Both the position numbers and the translations under genes were made by a program. From assembly GCA_024699855.1 (NCBI GenBank), contig JAMPIQ010000002.1, positions 3,906,001 to 3,970,000 on the forward strand: a stretch of DNA of 64,000 nucleotides. The letters run 5' to 3'. Origin of the DNA: Aphelenchoides besseyi. Taxonomy: Eukaryota; Nematoda; Chromadorea; Rhabditida; Aphelenchoididae. This document shows positions 23,770-33,943 of this stretch, in pieces (the first letter of the stretch is position 1; every line of letters starts with the position of its first letter). Under the pieces are notes generated by a model. That model ran no database searches. It was not told where the DNA came from and saw only the letters and a list, made by a program, of their open reading frames with translations.

Positions 23770-24640
23770 GTATTTTCAATCATGACAATCTCGAGATCAC
23801 TCATAATCTCTGGGTGCACATACTTGCATGGCTAGTTAAGCTTTTTCCTAAACAATAGCATTACGTCTTCGTCGGAGCTTACAGTTTCAAGCTATCGGTA
23901 AGTCGGATGGTCGTTAAAGCTAAAACGTGCGTTTCAGTTTGGCAATCAAAGTTTACCGATTCAATTTGGCTATCGATGGTACCTTATTTGCAAGTAAATT
24001 TTTTCGATTTTATTGAAAAAGCAAATGTTCAGAAAGAAGATATTAACGGATGCCAAACTTCTTGGAATTTTCGTTGCTCCTTTCATTGCCTTCTGTCATT
24101 GATGGAAATTTTTTGGATTGACATTTGTAATCTTCGATTACAAGTATACAAATCATAGGTTTTTCAACTCAAATCCGTTTATTTTCAACAATGCAACCCC
24201 GAACCCAACTATAGTTATTGGCGAGATGGTAAGCCTTAAAGGACCATAACCGCATTAACAATATTGTTTCTCAGAAGTGTTTACTTTACAAAACAATTCG
24301 TAAGCTGAACGAATTGGAAGTCGAAATGCCAAAAAAGACGCGAAAACTTCAGATAAAGAATCTCATGAGTACAAACACACGAGTTGTAGAACTAACTGAA
24401 TCGGTTGTTCACACAAAAAGCATCCGTATTTGGCACTACATTAATCCCTCTTCTGATCTTGTTGTTTATGATACTCACATCGATTGAGGTAACATTTGAA
24501 TGTCGCCAACGTCAATCTCTATTTAGATTCATGGAATAGGAACGTTTATTAACATGATTTTGAGTTGGAAACCTGTGTTGTTTCCATAGGTTTAGTCTAC
24601 TTGGTTCTTTCCTTTATTCTTTCAGAATTTGTACGCTCAT
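23770..24640 (+). pseudogene. Serpentine chemoreceptor-like gene 2, right arm (cut by gap)
   Basis: Counterpart of 9290-10215. Exons read GAYSFKLS, FGNQSLPIQFGYRWYLICK and KILTDAKLLGIFVAPFIAFC. The next codons, HWW in the left arm, read HTGA-W here (CAT TGA TGG), so this copy has an extra stop. Late text ASVFGTTLIPLLILLFMIL is hydrophobic. The 3' end lies in or beyond the N run. Confidence 0.5.
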
Positions 24641-24643
24641 TTT

Positions 24644-24743
24644 NNNNNNNNNNNNNNNNNNNNNNNNNNNNNNNNNNNNNNNNNNNNNNNNNNNNNNNNN
24701 NNNNNNNNNNNNNNNNNNNNNNNNNNNNNNNNNNNNNNNNNNN
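24644..24743. other. Assembly gap (100 N)
   Basis: A run of 100 N, a conventional size for an unknown gap. It separates the open end of the right palindrome arm from a noisy inverted copy of a Helitron helicase fragment. Order and orientation across it are unproven. Confidence 1.
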
Positions 24744-25399
24744 TGGACGAATGAGACTAATGGTAAAAAATTACACTTAACCTGGAAACAAATTATGTGA
24801 CTGGTGAATTAGAGCGGAGTTTGACTTATTGGTATCACTGACCCCAAGAAGTTAGAGTCCATCGCAGTGGAACAGAAAGAGGCTATGCTGCACTGGCATA
24901 ATATTTACTTATTTTATCTATGGCGAGATTTTTGAAGAGCTTAAGTAAGAAGTGACTAGAGCTATAACTGTTTGAAGGAGTGAATAACTTGCTTTTTAAA
25001 GCAACGGAAACGTGATTGCTGCGTGGTTGTGCCCATGCCGAACGTGCCACAACAACATTGGACGCGGAGTGCCGCTTGATCGCGATCGAATTCACAGACT
25101 GACAGAAGCAACTAATCGTGCCGGTAAAATGCTGATGGTCGTTATGTGGACGAAGTACCGATGCAGCTCGTTATGCACTCGAATCGCGCGAACGGAAACT
25201 CAGAGAACTGACTGAGAGAATGTGGCCTACGTTTTGCAGCAAAACCTAGTCCTGGAGGCTACTTTGACACAATTTCTCTCCCAATTTGAAAATCGGCACA
25301 GTCAGCGAAGCGATCAATTGTGCATTAGTTCGTCAGTTATGGACAACACTTTGATGCAATTGCAATTGACCAAGAACATGCGAACGGAACCAAATAATC
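24744..25399 (+). repeat. Degraded inverted copy of the Helitron helicase 5' part
   Basis: Aligns with the reverse complement of about 26104-26764, sharing for example GCACTCCGCTTGATCGCG in related form and ACTAATCGTGCCGGTAAAATG. It differs by many single-base gains and losses, so no frame stays open. It ends at AAGAACATGCGAACGGAACC, where the sequence flips into the opposite-strand C-terminal helicase. Either an old decayed arm or low-quality sequence beside the gap. Confidence 0.65.
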
Positions 25400-26764
25400 C
25401 CAAGATCGAGCTCGCGACAAAGCGGCGTACAGTTGGCCGTGTTCGAATACGTGGTGCTCGAGATTCAGTCCAACTCGTTCAAATGGTTGACCTTGGCTCT
25501 TGTTGATTGTCATTGCAAAGGCTAATTTCAATGGAAATTGCTTGCGGTTCAGTTGGAACATTCCACGGTAACCGATCGTATTGTTGATTCAAGGGATGAT
25601 GTGTCGTTCTTTTGCGGCGTGATGTCCGGTTAAGATTTCGCATTCAACTGAGTGGTTGTTCATTTCAACGACCAACATTCGTGTTCCATTGCAAATCCAT
25701 CTTCTTGTGACAAATTTCGAATCAAAATGACAACTGCATTTTTCTTCAACTCCAATTTATGAGCTGGCAGTGATGCGTCTTCAATCATGTTCAGATACTC
25801 TGGTAGCAGCAAAGTTTGATCATCACAGTTCTCAGCATCCATGGCATTGTCAATTGAGAGATAAGTTTTTCGTTTGACCATCTAACATATTCAAGACTTT
25901 TTCGTTCGATTCATTTACGTCAATGTGTTTTGATACCAAAATCGCCCGAGTTCCCCATGTCGTTGAACTTCTTTGTTCTATCAAAACGCCGAAGATCTCT
26001 TGTGCTAAGTTTCTGTTCAAGTAAGCAATGTGATGGAAATTCAATCAACTCATTTTCGTCGTTCAAAGTTCCCTCTCCGACTTGTTTGAGGAAATCAGCG
26101 AATTGGAGTTCGTTTGGTTCCGTTCGCATGTTCTTGGTCAATTTCAATTGCTCAAAGTGTTTCCATAAACTTGACGAACTAATGCACAAATTGATCGTTT
26201 CGCTGACTGTGCCGTATTTCAAAATTGGGAGAATTTGTCGAAAGTAGCCTCCAAGGACTATGATTTTGCTTGCAAAACGTAGGCCACTTCTCATCAGTTC
26301 TCTGAGTTTCCGGTCGTCGGCGATTTCGAGTGCATAACGAGCTGCCATCGGTACTTCGTCCCAAATAACGACATCAGCATTTTACCGGCACGATTAGTTG
26401 CTGTCAAGTTTGAATTCGAATCGCGATCAAGCGGCACTCCGAGTCCAAATGTTTTGTGGCACGTTCGTCCCATTGGGCAACAACAACGCAGCAATCCACT
26501 TTTCCAGTTGCTTTAAAAGCAGTTATTCCACTCCTTCAAACAGTTATAGCTCTAGTCACTTCTTACCTTAAGCCTTTCAAAAATATCGCAATATATAAAA
26601 TAATAAAATTTTATGCCAGTGCACATAGCCTCTTTCTGTTCCATTCCGATGACTATAACTTTTTGGGTCAGTTGATACCCAATAATCAAACTCCGCCTCT
26701 AATTCCCATTCACATAATTTGTTTCCAGTTTTAATTGTATTTTTACCATTAGTCTCAATCGTTC
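25337..26764 (-). pseudogene. Helitron (PIF1-like) helicase fragment
   Basis: Minus-strand pieces in PIF1/Helitron order: RTCHKTFGLGVPLDRDSN, ATNRAGKMLM, WDEVPMAARYALEIADDRKL, ILGGYFRQILP-like [83 protein letters not shown], and [20 protein letters not shown] with [14 protein letters not shown]. Normal role: 5'-3' DNA unwinding during rolling-circle transposition. The region is split over frames and stops, Walker A was not found, and the C-terminus ends at the inverted-repeat junction near 25400. Nonfunctional. Confidence 0.75.
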
Positions 26765-26894
26765 CACATTAAACCCTTAAACATCTATTATTCAAAATTC
26801 CGACATTTACTTAACAGAACAGATAAAACAACATACAAATTTCAATATTCTCATTTCGATTTGAACGCTAACAGTCAGTTTGGTTGTTAGAGAA

Positions 26895-27998
26895 ATGAAT
26901 TTGCAATTCTTTTTGTTATCGGCAGTCAGTTGGATTCTCTATCAATGTTATACTGCGATCTTCTTGGGCTTCATGATGGACATTGGGAATGTGGTAATCG
27001 CTCCGATTTTTGCCGTTTTGTTTATGCTTGTGGTTGGAAGTTTGTTCAGCGTAATCGTCTCACATTTCGCACCTCGGTCGGCCATCTACAACATTCCAGA
27101 AGTTGTTGATCTCGATCGAGATCCCTTGTGGCACATTGAACAAATACGCCAAGAACTGATCTCTTTGACCGGAAGCAACGAGCATCACGCGTAATTTTTT
27201 TTGATGTTCTTTCATCTCAATTTTAGTGGAAAAATTTGTACCACATGTCGAGCCCTAAAGCCGGAACGCGCGAGTCATTGTTGGATGTGCAATCTGTGCT
27301 ATCCACGAATGGATCATCACTGTGTTGTAATGTTCGTTTAGTGAAAACTACACTTCCTGATAACACTTTTAGGGGAACGTGCGTGCACTACAAGAACCAC
27401 AAGCAGTTTAATTTGTTCATCTTCTGGCTTGTGCTAACAAATTTCTTCTGTCTCATGACCACTGTTCCGTTCGTTCAGCTTGGAATCGAAGAGATTGAAT
27501 GGTCGTCTGATATTTGGGTTCATGACTACATTATACGATGTGTCAACTTTGTGGTCGTAAGTAACCTGGGAGAAATTGAGCGACTGTAATTCAGAAAAAA
27601 TATTTGAATCGTGATTATCTTTTTGGAATCACATCAAACGTCTACAGTTCTTCGATGACGGTTCGTTTTTGTACAATCAATTTAACCATTGATCCTAGTT
27701 GGTAATTGTTCTTACCGGAATGCTCGTCGTCAACCTTGGGTTTTTTGTTGGCAAGAACATTACGTACATGGGATTCCTACGAGCATTTCGATTTCAACGT
27801 TTATTTCCGTTCGTTCGAATCACATATCGAGGAATCACGTGTTATGATCGAAAGAGTTGGACTGCAAACTTCAAAGATTACTTTGGTCCAAACCCCTCAC
27901 TTTGGTTGTTTCCGTTGGCCAACGATGCACATGATGGTTGGAATCACAGATGTTTGTGTGAAGAGAAATTCGATTGTTATAATGTGAGAATCGTTTAA
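26895..27998 (+). CDS. DHHC-type protein S-palmitoyltransferase
   Basis: Integral membrane enzyme that adds palmitate to protein cysteines, usually in Golgi or ER. Exon 1 from ATG 26895 carries two TM segments (FFLLSAVSWILYQCYTAIFL; NVVIAPIFAVLFMLVVGSLF). After a short intron the Cys-rich domain reads ICTTCRALKPERASHCWMCN then PRMDHHC, so all zinc ligands and DHHC are present. Exon 3 has CVHYKNHKQFNLFIFWLV and a third TM; exon 4 has a fourth TM (LVIVLTGMLVVNLGFFVG). The family C-terminal motif follows as ITYRGITCYDRKSWTANF and DYFGPNPSLWLFP. No phase-compatible intron joins DHHCV to the GTCVHY exon; a base appears missing near 27350. Confidence 0.82.
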
Positions 27999-28504
27999 TT
28001 CATTGAATAAACATTACAAGTATAACGGTGGAATAACACATTATGTCGGAAACAGATGATAGAAAGTCAACGAAATAGCGCTGTCGATTGGTTCCGCAAC
28101 AAATTGCCTTTGAACGTCTAATGCCAACCCCATCAACACTGAACATTCAATTCCAATTTTTCATTGGTAATTTTAGTCAATTTTCGAAGATTTCGACGTT
28201 TTTTTAGAGTGAAAGCAAAATGCCAATTGGAAATTTTTTTTTTGAAATTCGGTCTATAGCTTTGCGCGCTAACCAATGGTTATTACAACGAAATTGCAAC
28301 AGACTTTCTTTGCGCTGACTCATTTCTCGCCATCCGTTTTCTTCGACTAAAAAACACGATTTCTTCGTTTTTGTGCCGTTTTTGACTATTGAAATGATTG
28401 CATCTTAATTTTTACTGTTTTTGAATTTATGCAACAAAATGCTCGATTCCGAAGAATTAGCGAATGACGCGACGCTGAGCGTTTAACCGAATTAAAGACG
28501 CGTA
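27999..28504. other. Intergenic, no feature seen
   Basis: A/T-rich with poly-T runs near 28230. AATAAA at 28005-28010 could serve as polyadenylation signal for the DHHC gene. No coding signal. Confidence 0.4.
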
Positions 28505-29482
28505 CACTGGTGGACAAAAGTTTTCACCAGCCACTTTTCTCGGAGATTACTGATTAAATTCGGCTCAAATTTTTACCCTGGTTTTATTGGATCATTAACT
28601 TTTAATTAACAAAAAAAAACAACAGGTCTTGCGAAGTCCAACCGAAGCTGCAATCAAAAATCGTTTTTGAGGCGGTCAGAAGTATTCGCCACTCACTTTC
28701 AACATCGAATATCTTCTCCTTTTGCGGCCTTTAGTTTGACCAAACAATTGGCAATTGATGAGTAGAGTCCCTTGATTGTATCCGCCGAAATCGGCTTGCA
28801 CATTCGACGATCTTTTCAGTCAACGCGATTGAATTTGTGAACTGTCCACCGGCGTAGACAAGGCCCGATAACAGATGCCACACATTTTTGATGATCGACA
28901 AATTAGGTGAACATGCAGGCCACTCGACGGTAGAGACTTTCTGATGCTTTAAAAGTCCATTACGATCATCGTTTTGTGGATGCTGCAGTTGTTTTGTTGC
29001 CACGTCCACGAATGTCATTCCATTTGGCGAACAATTCGGTCAGAAATCAGTCGAGGACGTCCCATTTTCTTCGGTTGAGCGTTTCGTACAACTTTTCGCA
29101 CCGTCAAACGGTCCATTTCCATCTCCCGAGCAATCGCACTAATGTTATTGTCCCTTTCAAACGGTCGCAATATTTGAGCTCGTTGTTGCTCGGTGATCAT
29201 TCTTAAAGACTGTAAAAATATTAGAGTAACTGATACTGCTGAAAAAACAACAAACCTAAAGAAGAAATCAGAAAAACGGTCAAAAACCGCGCACTGGCGA
29301 AAACTTTTGACCGACCGAAAACATTCATTCTTGTATTTTTTACATTGTTTCTGCCTGTTAGTAATTGATTTTGAGAGTATGATACGTACTGTACCTTGTT
29401 CATAATTGGTGAATAGTTGAGCCGAATTGAATCAGTGATCTCCGGGAAAAGTGGGTGGTGAAAACTTTTGTCCACCACAGTG
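28505..29482 (-). mobile_element. Tc1/mariner-like element, internally deleted
   Basis: TA target-site dinucleotides lie at 28503-28504 and 29483-29484. Terminal inverted repeats of about 65 bp begin CACTGGTGGACAAAAG on the left and CACTGTGGTGGACAAAAG on the right (reverse complement). Minus-strand transposase remnants are an N-terminal helix-turn-helix part (29200-29015: ITEQQRAQILRPFERDNNIS, ARE, GRPRLIS) and a C-terminal part (29018-28731: DDRNG, WPACSPNLSIIKNVWHLL, related to Tc1 WPxQSPDLNPIENLW). The middle, with the first catalytic Asp residues, is missing. Non-autonomous. Confidence 0.85.
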
Positions 29483-29579
29483 TATGATTGATTTGTGTAT
29501 AAATGAAGGCTATTTAACCGTAATCAAAACAGATGTTAGGTAGTGATCACGGTGACAGCCCTTTGAGCGCTCTCTTGTA

Positions 29580-29915
29580 CAGTTGGCGGTGCTGTGTCAG
29601 CTGTTGCAGGTTGTCCCCAACGAGTCCTTCATGAGCCTTCTCCATCGGTGGAATGGGCGTCCTCGTGGCCGCCTAGTATCGTAAGGGTACCAAAAGGTTC
29701 TCGGTACGTCCAGCCTAAATCGTTTTTTAACGTGTTTTTTGCTGACATTTCTGTTTCGAGTTCTTCCGGACGGAGAAGTCGGTTGTTCGGCCAACTCTCT
29801 GATTTGTGCATTATTTTCCATTTTCTCTGTCCGTTGGTCAGACAGACGCCGTTTTCCAAGAAAATGGGTCCCGTTGTATCTGCAAATGATCGGATGACCG
29901 ATCGTTTTCATTCAG
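29580..29915 (-). pseudogene. Possible non-LTR retrotransposon C-terminal fragment
   Basis: Minus-strand text FWYPYDTRRPRGRPFHRWRR followed by LMKDSLG resembles the GRPxxRW...LG tail of LINE reverse-transcriptase ORFs. Upstream QRTEKMENNAQIRELAEQPT is unremarkable. No RT core is visible nearby. The 203-codon plus-strand ORF over the same bases is treated as its shadow. Confidence 0.35.
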
Positions 29916-30020
29916 TTGTATATTCCCCCACTCGCTTCGGCAAGTTCCCATTTTTCTTCATTGCCAAGTACCGAAGCTGCACCAGCGGTGATACGGAGTC
30001 TTTTAATCACAATAAATTTG

Positions 30021-31508
30021 ACGGAAGACATCCATCTTTGACTCCCGATCATCTTATTGATCATTCTTCTCGCACCTTTGAAGGATTCGGAATGTACGGT
30101 TCAAACTGCTGGGACGCTGGCAATGGGAGTAAACATCGCAGCATGACGAAATTTGACATTCTGTCCAGAGGTAGCGAATTGAAATTTTTAAGCGTCGTTT
30201 TGTAGGCTCCATAAGCATTGGCCGTGGGGTTGTGCAATTGGGAATGCAATTTTCGATACAATAGGACATTTTAACCAATGGGATCCTGTTGAGTGGACAT
30301 ATTGATTGGGAATTAAAAAGAGTTTTTCCGAGCTTAGCAAGGGTGGCATTTATATTCGAGAATCGACATTTTATATAGTCTTCCAATCTATATAGATTTT
30401 AGATATGGCTTCAAAGATCAATCTTTATGTTCGCTTTTACATATGGGTGGCTCGTAAGAATAAGCTTGCTCTCTTCCTCATTTGGATCGGCGGAATTCTT
30501 TAAGACCAAGAAAGACCTCAAAAAAGAAATCCATCAAGAGCACGATCACTGCAGTCATTGCTAAAAACCTGAAACTACAAGGCAAAAATACGGCGCAAAC
30601 CAACTATTTACTCCATTCTCTTTCAGCTGCAATTGATCTCAAATTCGAACTTGAATAAATAGTTTACGACGGAAAAAACTAGACAACGGCTAGCAGCTCG
30701 AACACATTCGTCGGTACCTGAACAAGCAGCAACAAAATTGGCTCCAACTTCACGGTCCATAGTGTCCGCACTTTGTGCGGATCACGAAAGGCCAAATCCC
30801 CACCCCCCTTTTTTCCATTATAAAAGCGTCGTGAACGAACGCCCCTTCTTCTTCCCCTTTTTTTGTCCCCTATTTTTCTCTTGAGCTGAAACGGAGCGGC
30901 TCCATAAGCTCAAGAGGAAATCCGACAACAATAAACTCTCTCTTTATTTTGGAAGTACGACTAAATCGGTCAATAGAAACGAGAAAGACACCTATACGAC
31001 GCTTCTGCGAACTATGGACCCATTTGATTTGAGCATTCGCGGAAGCCAATCGATTGTCTTAGTGCGAAAGTAGACGGTTGTTAGATACCGCAATTTGCGC
31101 TCATCGATTACGTTCTAGTGAAGATAAGAAATACTTAAATATGACTTCAAAATGTAAGTTGTGCAATTGGCCAACCGAACGCAAACTATTTAGCGCTGGT
31201 TACCATCAAAATCGGTGAATGTAAAATCTTTATCTAACTTCTGACCACGTTTGTTCAATCTCAACGACGAGATTAATCAGGCGCGCCGGTTCTCGGACCC
31301 AACTCAACAGGAACGCGACCGGTTTGGTGTCTTAATCATCGTGCAATATGTTGCTTTTTGGTAAATGATTGAAAAGTTAGATTATCGAGTTGGAGAGCTA
31401 ATTTTGTATGCGTCTGACGGAAGACATCGATCTTTGACTTCCGATCATCTTATTGACCATATTGCAACCCAAGCAGTTCAAGTAAACGAAATGTACGGTT
31501 CAAACTGA
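30021..31508 (+). repeat. Two related about-90-bp sequences (30021-30108 and 31420-31508)
   Basis: Both contain GGAAGACATC, CCGATCATCTTATTGA and end AATGTACGGTTCAAACTG, in the same orientation, 1.4 kb apart. They could be the ends or internal duplicates of a repeat family. No coding sense was found. Confidence 0.5.
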
Positions 31509-31648
31509 TTTTTTGCAACGGAAAACTTATGTCGCATGGCATGCATGTTTGCAAATCAGATGCAACAATTCTTGTTTTAAAAGTGGTTGGCTGCTTAGAG
31601 GCCAGCCCTTCTAGACTCCAACGTAACGTTGTATCCGACGATTTTCGG
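30210..31648. other. Stretch without genes
   Basis: Apart from the repeats and LTR-like block listed, no open frame with family signal or spliced gene is visible on either strand. The stretch is the left flank of the BEL/Pao insertion. Confidence 0.35.
30780..30970 (+). repeat. LTR-like or promoter-like block with hairpin
   Basis: Contains ATTATAAAAGCGTCGTGAAC (TATA-like, about 30818), C/T-rich tracts, a hairpin CTCTTGAGCT...AGCTCAAGAG (30879-30916) and AATAAA at 30941-30946. TATA, stem and poly(A) signal in 130 bp resemble the U3-R-U5 layout of a solo LTR, but no boundary or TSD was identified. Confidence 0.3.
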
Positions 31649-31653
31649 CACTC

Positions 31654-31883
31654 TGTAACGTCCCGTTATAAATTCCTTCTTAATCAAGTTCAAGAGCGCC
31701 GCACCCCTAACCCCGCCTCCAATTTATCGTTAACGAATCTTCTCTCCACTCAACTCTTACTTCGACCTTTTTTCTTCATCAAGTGTAGTTGTGTATTTTT
31801 ATTTCGTCCATCACTTAAATAAACTTCTCTATTACCTAAGTTATTTATTCGGTTTTATTGTAAGGAGAATACAAAACCTTACA
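31654..31883 (+). repeat. 5' LTR
   Basis: 230 bp, TG...CA ends. AATAAA at 31820-31825 and TTATTTATTCGGTTTTATTG downstream suit a poly(A)/R region. Its copy is 39983-40212. Confidence 0.95.
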
Positions 31884-31888
31884 AAATT

Positions 31889-31912
31889 TGGGGGCTCGGC
31901 TAAATTCGAATC
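31889..31912 (+). promoter_or_regulatory. Primer-binding site
   Basis: Starts 5 nt after the LTR: TGGGGGCTCGGCTAAATTCG. The complement ends ...CCGAGCCCCCA, as a tRNA 3' end does, with a T-loop-like TTCGAAT further in. The donor tRNA was not identified. Confidence 0.65.
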
Positions 31913-31979
31913 CGAAATCTATTGGAGATCGAGCCATCGTTTATTTCTATTTCTTGTGGTCGGGAAATTAAGAGCGTAG

Positions 31980-32469
31980 CTCTTAAAAAAGTGGATCCAA
32001 GACCGTAAACATTGGGACGAGCAAGTCGTCAGTCAACGTTTGGGAAACAAGGACCGTTGGAGTGAATTGGATTGAACCCGTGCGAGGGAACTTGGGACCA
32101 TTGGGACGAGCGTGAGTGGAAAATTGGAAGTGTAACCTGGAAAATCGACTAAGAAACAGTGGGACGAGCGTGGATTACGGTGGAAAAGTCAATCGACGAT
32201 CAAACTGACACGAACGATCACCGCACCAATCAATCAATTCCAGATAGGTCAAACCAGTTTAAACTATTTCGCCGAGAAAAAAGGTCACTTCATCCGCCTA
32301 TCATTGTGATATAGCGGTTAATTACACTTGCGCGCGGAAAATCACAACCCAAAAAGGACCAATCAATCAACTAACCAAATAACCAATCGCTTCTTTAATT
32401 ACCGACTAACCAGAGAAAAGCCAAAAACCAAAAATTTCTAAAAACTCACAAGACTAACACGCAAGAAAA
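31980..32469 (+). promoter_or_regulatory. Retroelement leader with repeated GGGACGAGC motif
   Basis: Untranslated stretch between PBS and gag. TGGGACGAGC occurs near 32013, 32102 and 32160, each 60-90 nt apart. Leaders of LTR elements hold packaging and dimerisation signals; that role is only a possibility here. Confidence 0.4.
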
Positions 32470-33943
32470 ATGACGGATAACACAACGGTGGAGTTCGATA
32501 AATCAACAACAGCGGAAGGAATCAAATCAACATCAGGTCATATCAGAAGGCAACTCGGCCCAACAATCCAAGTGATGAAAGACCAGCTGATAATTGCGAA
32601 GACAATTCATCCATTCACTGCCAGAAGCACCAATTCCAACGAAGTCAACCGAATCAAGGCGAAGGAAATTGAGATAAAAGCCAACGTCATGAGGAGGAAG
32701 TTGGAAAGCTCAACCAGAAAGGCGGAAGGATTAAAAAATGAGTGGAACAAATTGATTGCGCAACTAAGCACAGAAGAAAGAAAGGAAGAAGCAGAACGTT
32801 TCACTCAATTCGATGACACACACAAAACAACATGTGTTCAGTCACTGAAGCTGCGAAGAACATGGCGAAAACAATCGAAGAAGTCCAAGAATTGGCAAAG
32901 ATTTCGGCCGATTTTTATCAAGCACTAATCGAAGGAGCAGCAACACACAGCACCCCGATAGTACCGCCGCCAGTTGAGATTCCACGACTCACACCTGTTA
33001 AGTTTAATGGGGATCCACGGTCATGGAGAATCTTTTGGGAATACTTCAGAGAATCAGTGGACAAAAGAGCTAACTTGTCCGATGGTCAGAAGATCAAATA
33101 TTTGTCGGCGTTTGTAGAGGGAGAAGCCAAAAAGCTCTTAGAAGGGTACGACCTCATCGGAGCGAACTACGACATCGTGAAATCTGCACTAGAACAGAAG
33201 TTCGGCAGGAAAGAAGTGATCGTTCACCATTTAATCTCAGACCTCAACAACATTGAAGAGCCAGCGAACAACATCAAAAAGCTGAAAAACTTCAGCTTAG
33301 AAGTCGACACGATCAGACGACAATTGGCAAATCACGGTTGTATACTCCCGATAGAGCAGTATACACACATGGTGGAGAGTAAACTAAAGAACTCACCAAC
33401 GATTCTGAGAAAGCTAATCGAAGCAAAAAAAACTGTGCGCAAATCAAAGATGCTGAAGAAATGTGCATTTATCTCGATGGGTTAATTTTAACGGAAGAAG
33501 AATTTCAAGACAAAAGGGAGAAGTCGTCATCGTCAACTCCGTCACGAAAGAATCGAGCGTTCGTCACGAAGAAGAACTACAAACAGCAACTAGTTCTCGC
33601 TGAAGACAAAGAAGGAAAACAGGACAAACCTGAATCAGTGACGTACAAAATTTGGCCGTGCATTTATTGCGGATTATCGAATCACAAATCCTACAATTGC
33701 ATGAAGTTCAAAACAGCAGATGAACGAAAGGAGAAATTGAAGGAACTGAAAAGATGCTTCAAGTGCTTAAAGCCAATGCACTTTCCAAAGCAATGTAACA
33801 ACACGTGTTACAAATGCAAAGGAAAAAACACCACATTTCTCTCTGCTACCAACTTCATCCGAACCCAACAAAAAAGATCAATGTGGCGCAATCGAAAGAA
33901 GACGACCCAACGGAGGAAGCCAATGAAACGCACGTCTATTTGA
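32470..33943 (+). CDS. BEL/Pao gag (frame broken)
   Basis: Capsid/nucleocapsid precursor. ATG 32470 begins MTDNTTVEFDKSTTAEG. A frame change near 32825 leads to the capsid-like part (VKFNGDPRSWRIFWEYFRES, LSDGQKIKYLSAFVEGEAKK, typical of Pao gag). A second change near 33430 falls in an A8 run. Two CCHC knuckles follow: CIYCGLSNHKSYNC and CFKCLKPMHFPKQC. A third (CYKCKGK) is cut by a frame change near 33815, in an A6 run. Each change has the same sign, as single-base losses would give. Confidence 0.85.

Larger units (their letters stand above)
18901..24643 (+). repeat. Right arm of the giant inverted repeat (truncated by the assembly gap)
   Basis: Inverted copy of 9265-14601, starting exactly where the Helitron Rep reading ends. 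It carries X, the DNA2-like helicase and both receptor genes on the plus strand. It differs by a 505-bp insertion at 21297-21801. The homology is still running when the N gap starts at 24644, so the arm is longer than seen. Confidence 0.92.

Noticed and set aside
9265..24643. Palindrome as a pure foldback or whole-genome-amplification artefact
   Set aside because: The arms differ by substitutions, indels and a 505-bp insertion with its own target duplication; an artefact would give near-identical arms. A mis-join at the N gap remains possible for the outer end only.
29594..30205. 203-codon plus-strand ORF
   Set aside because: Composition is erratic, no domain is seen, and the opposite strand has a LINE-like tail over its first part.
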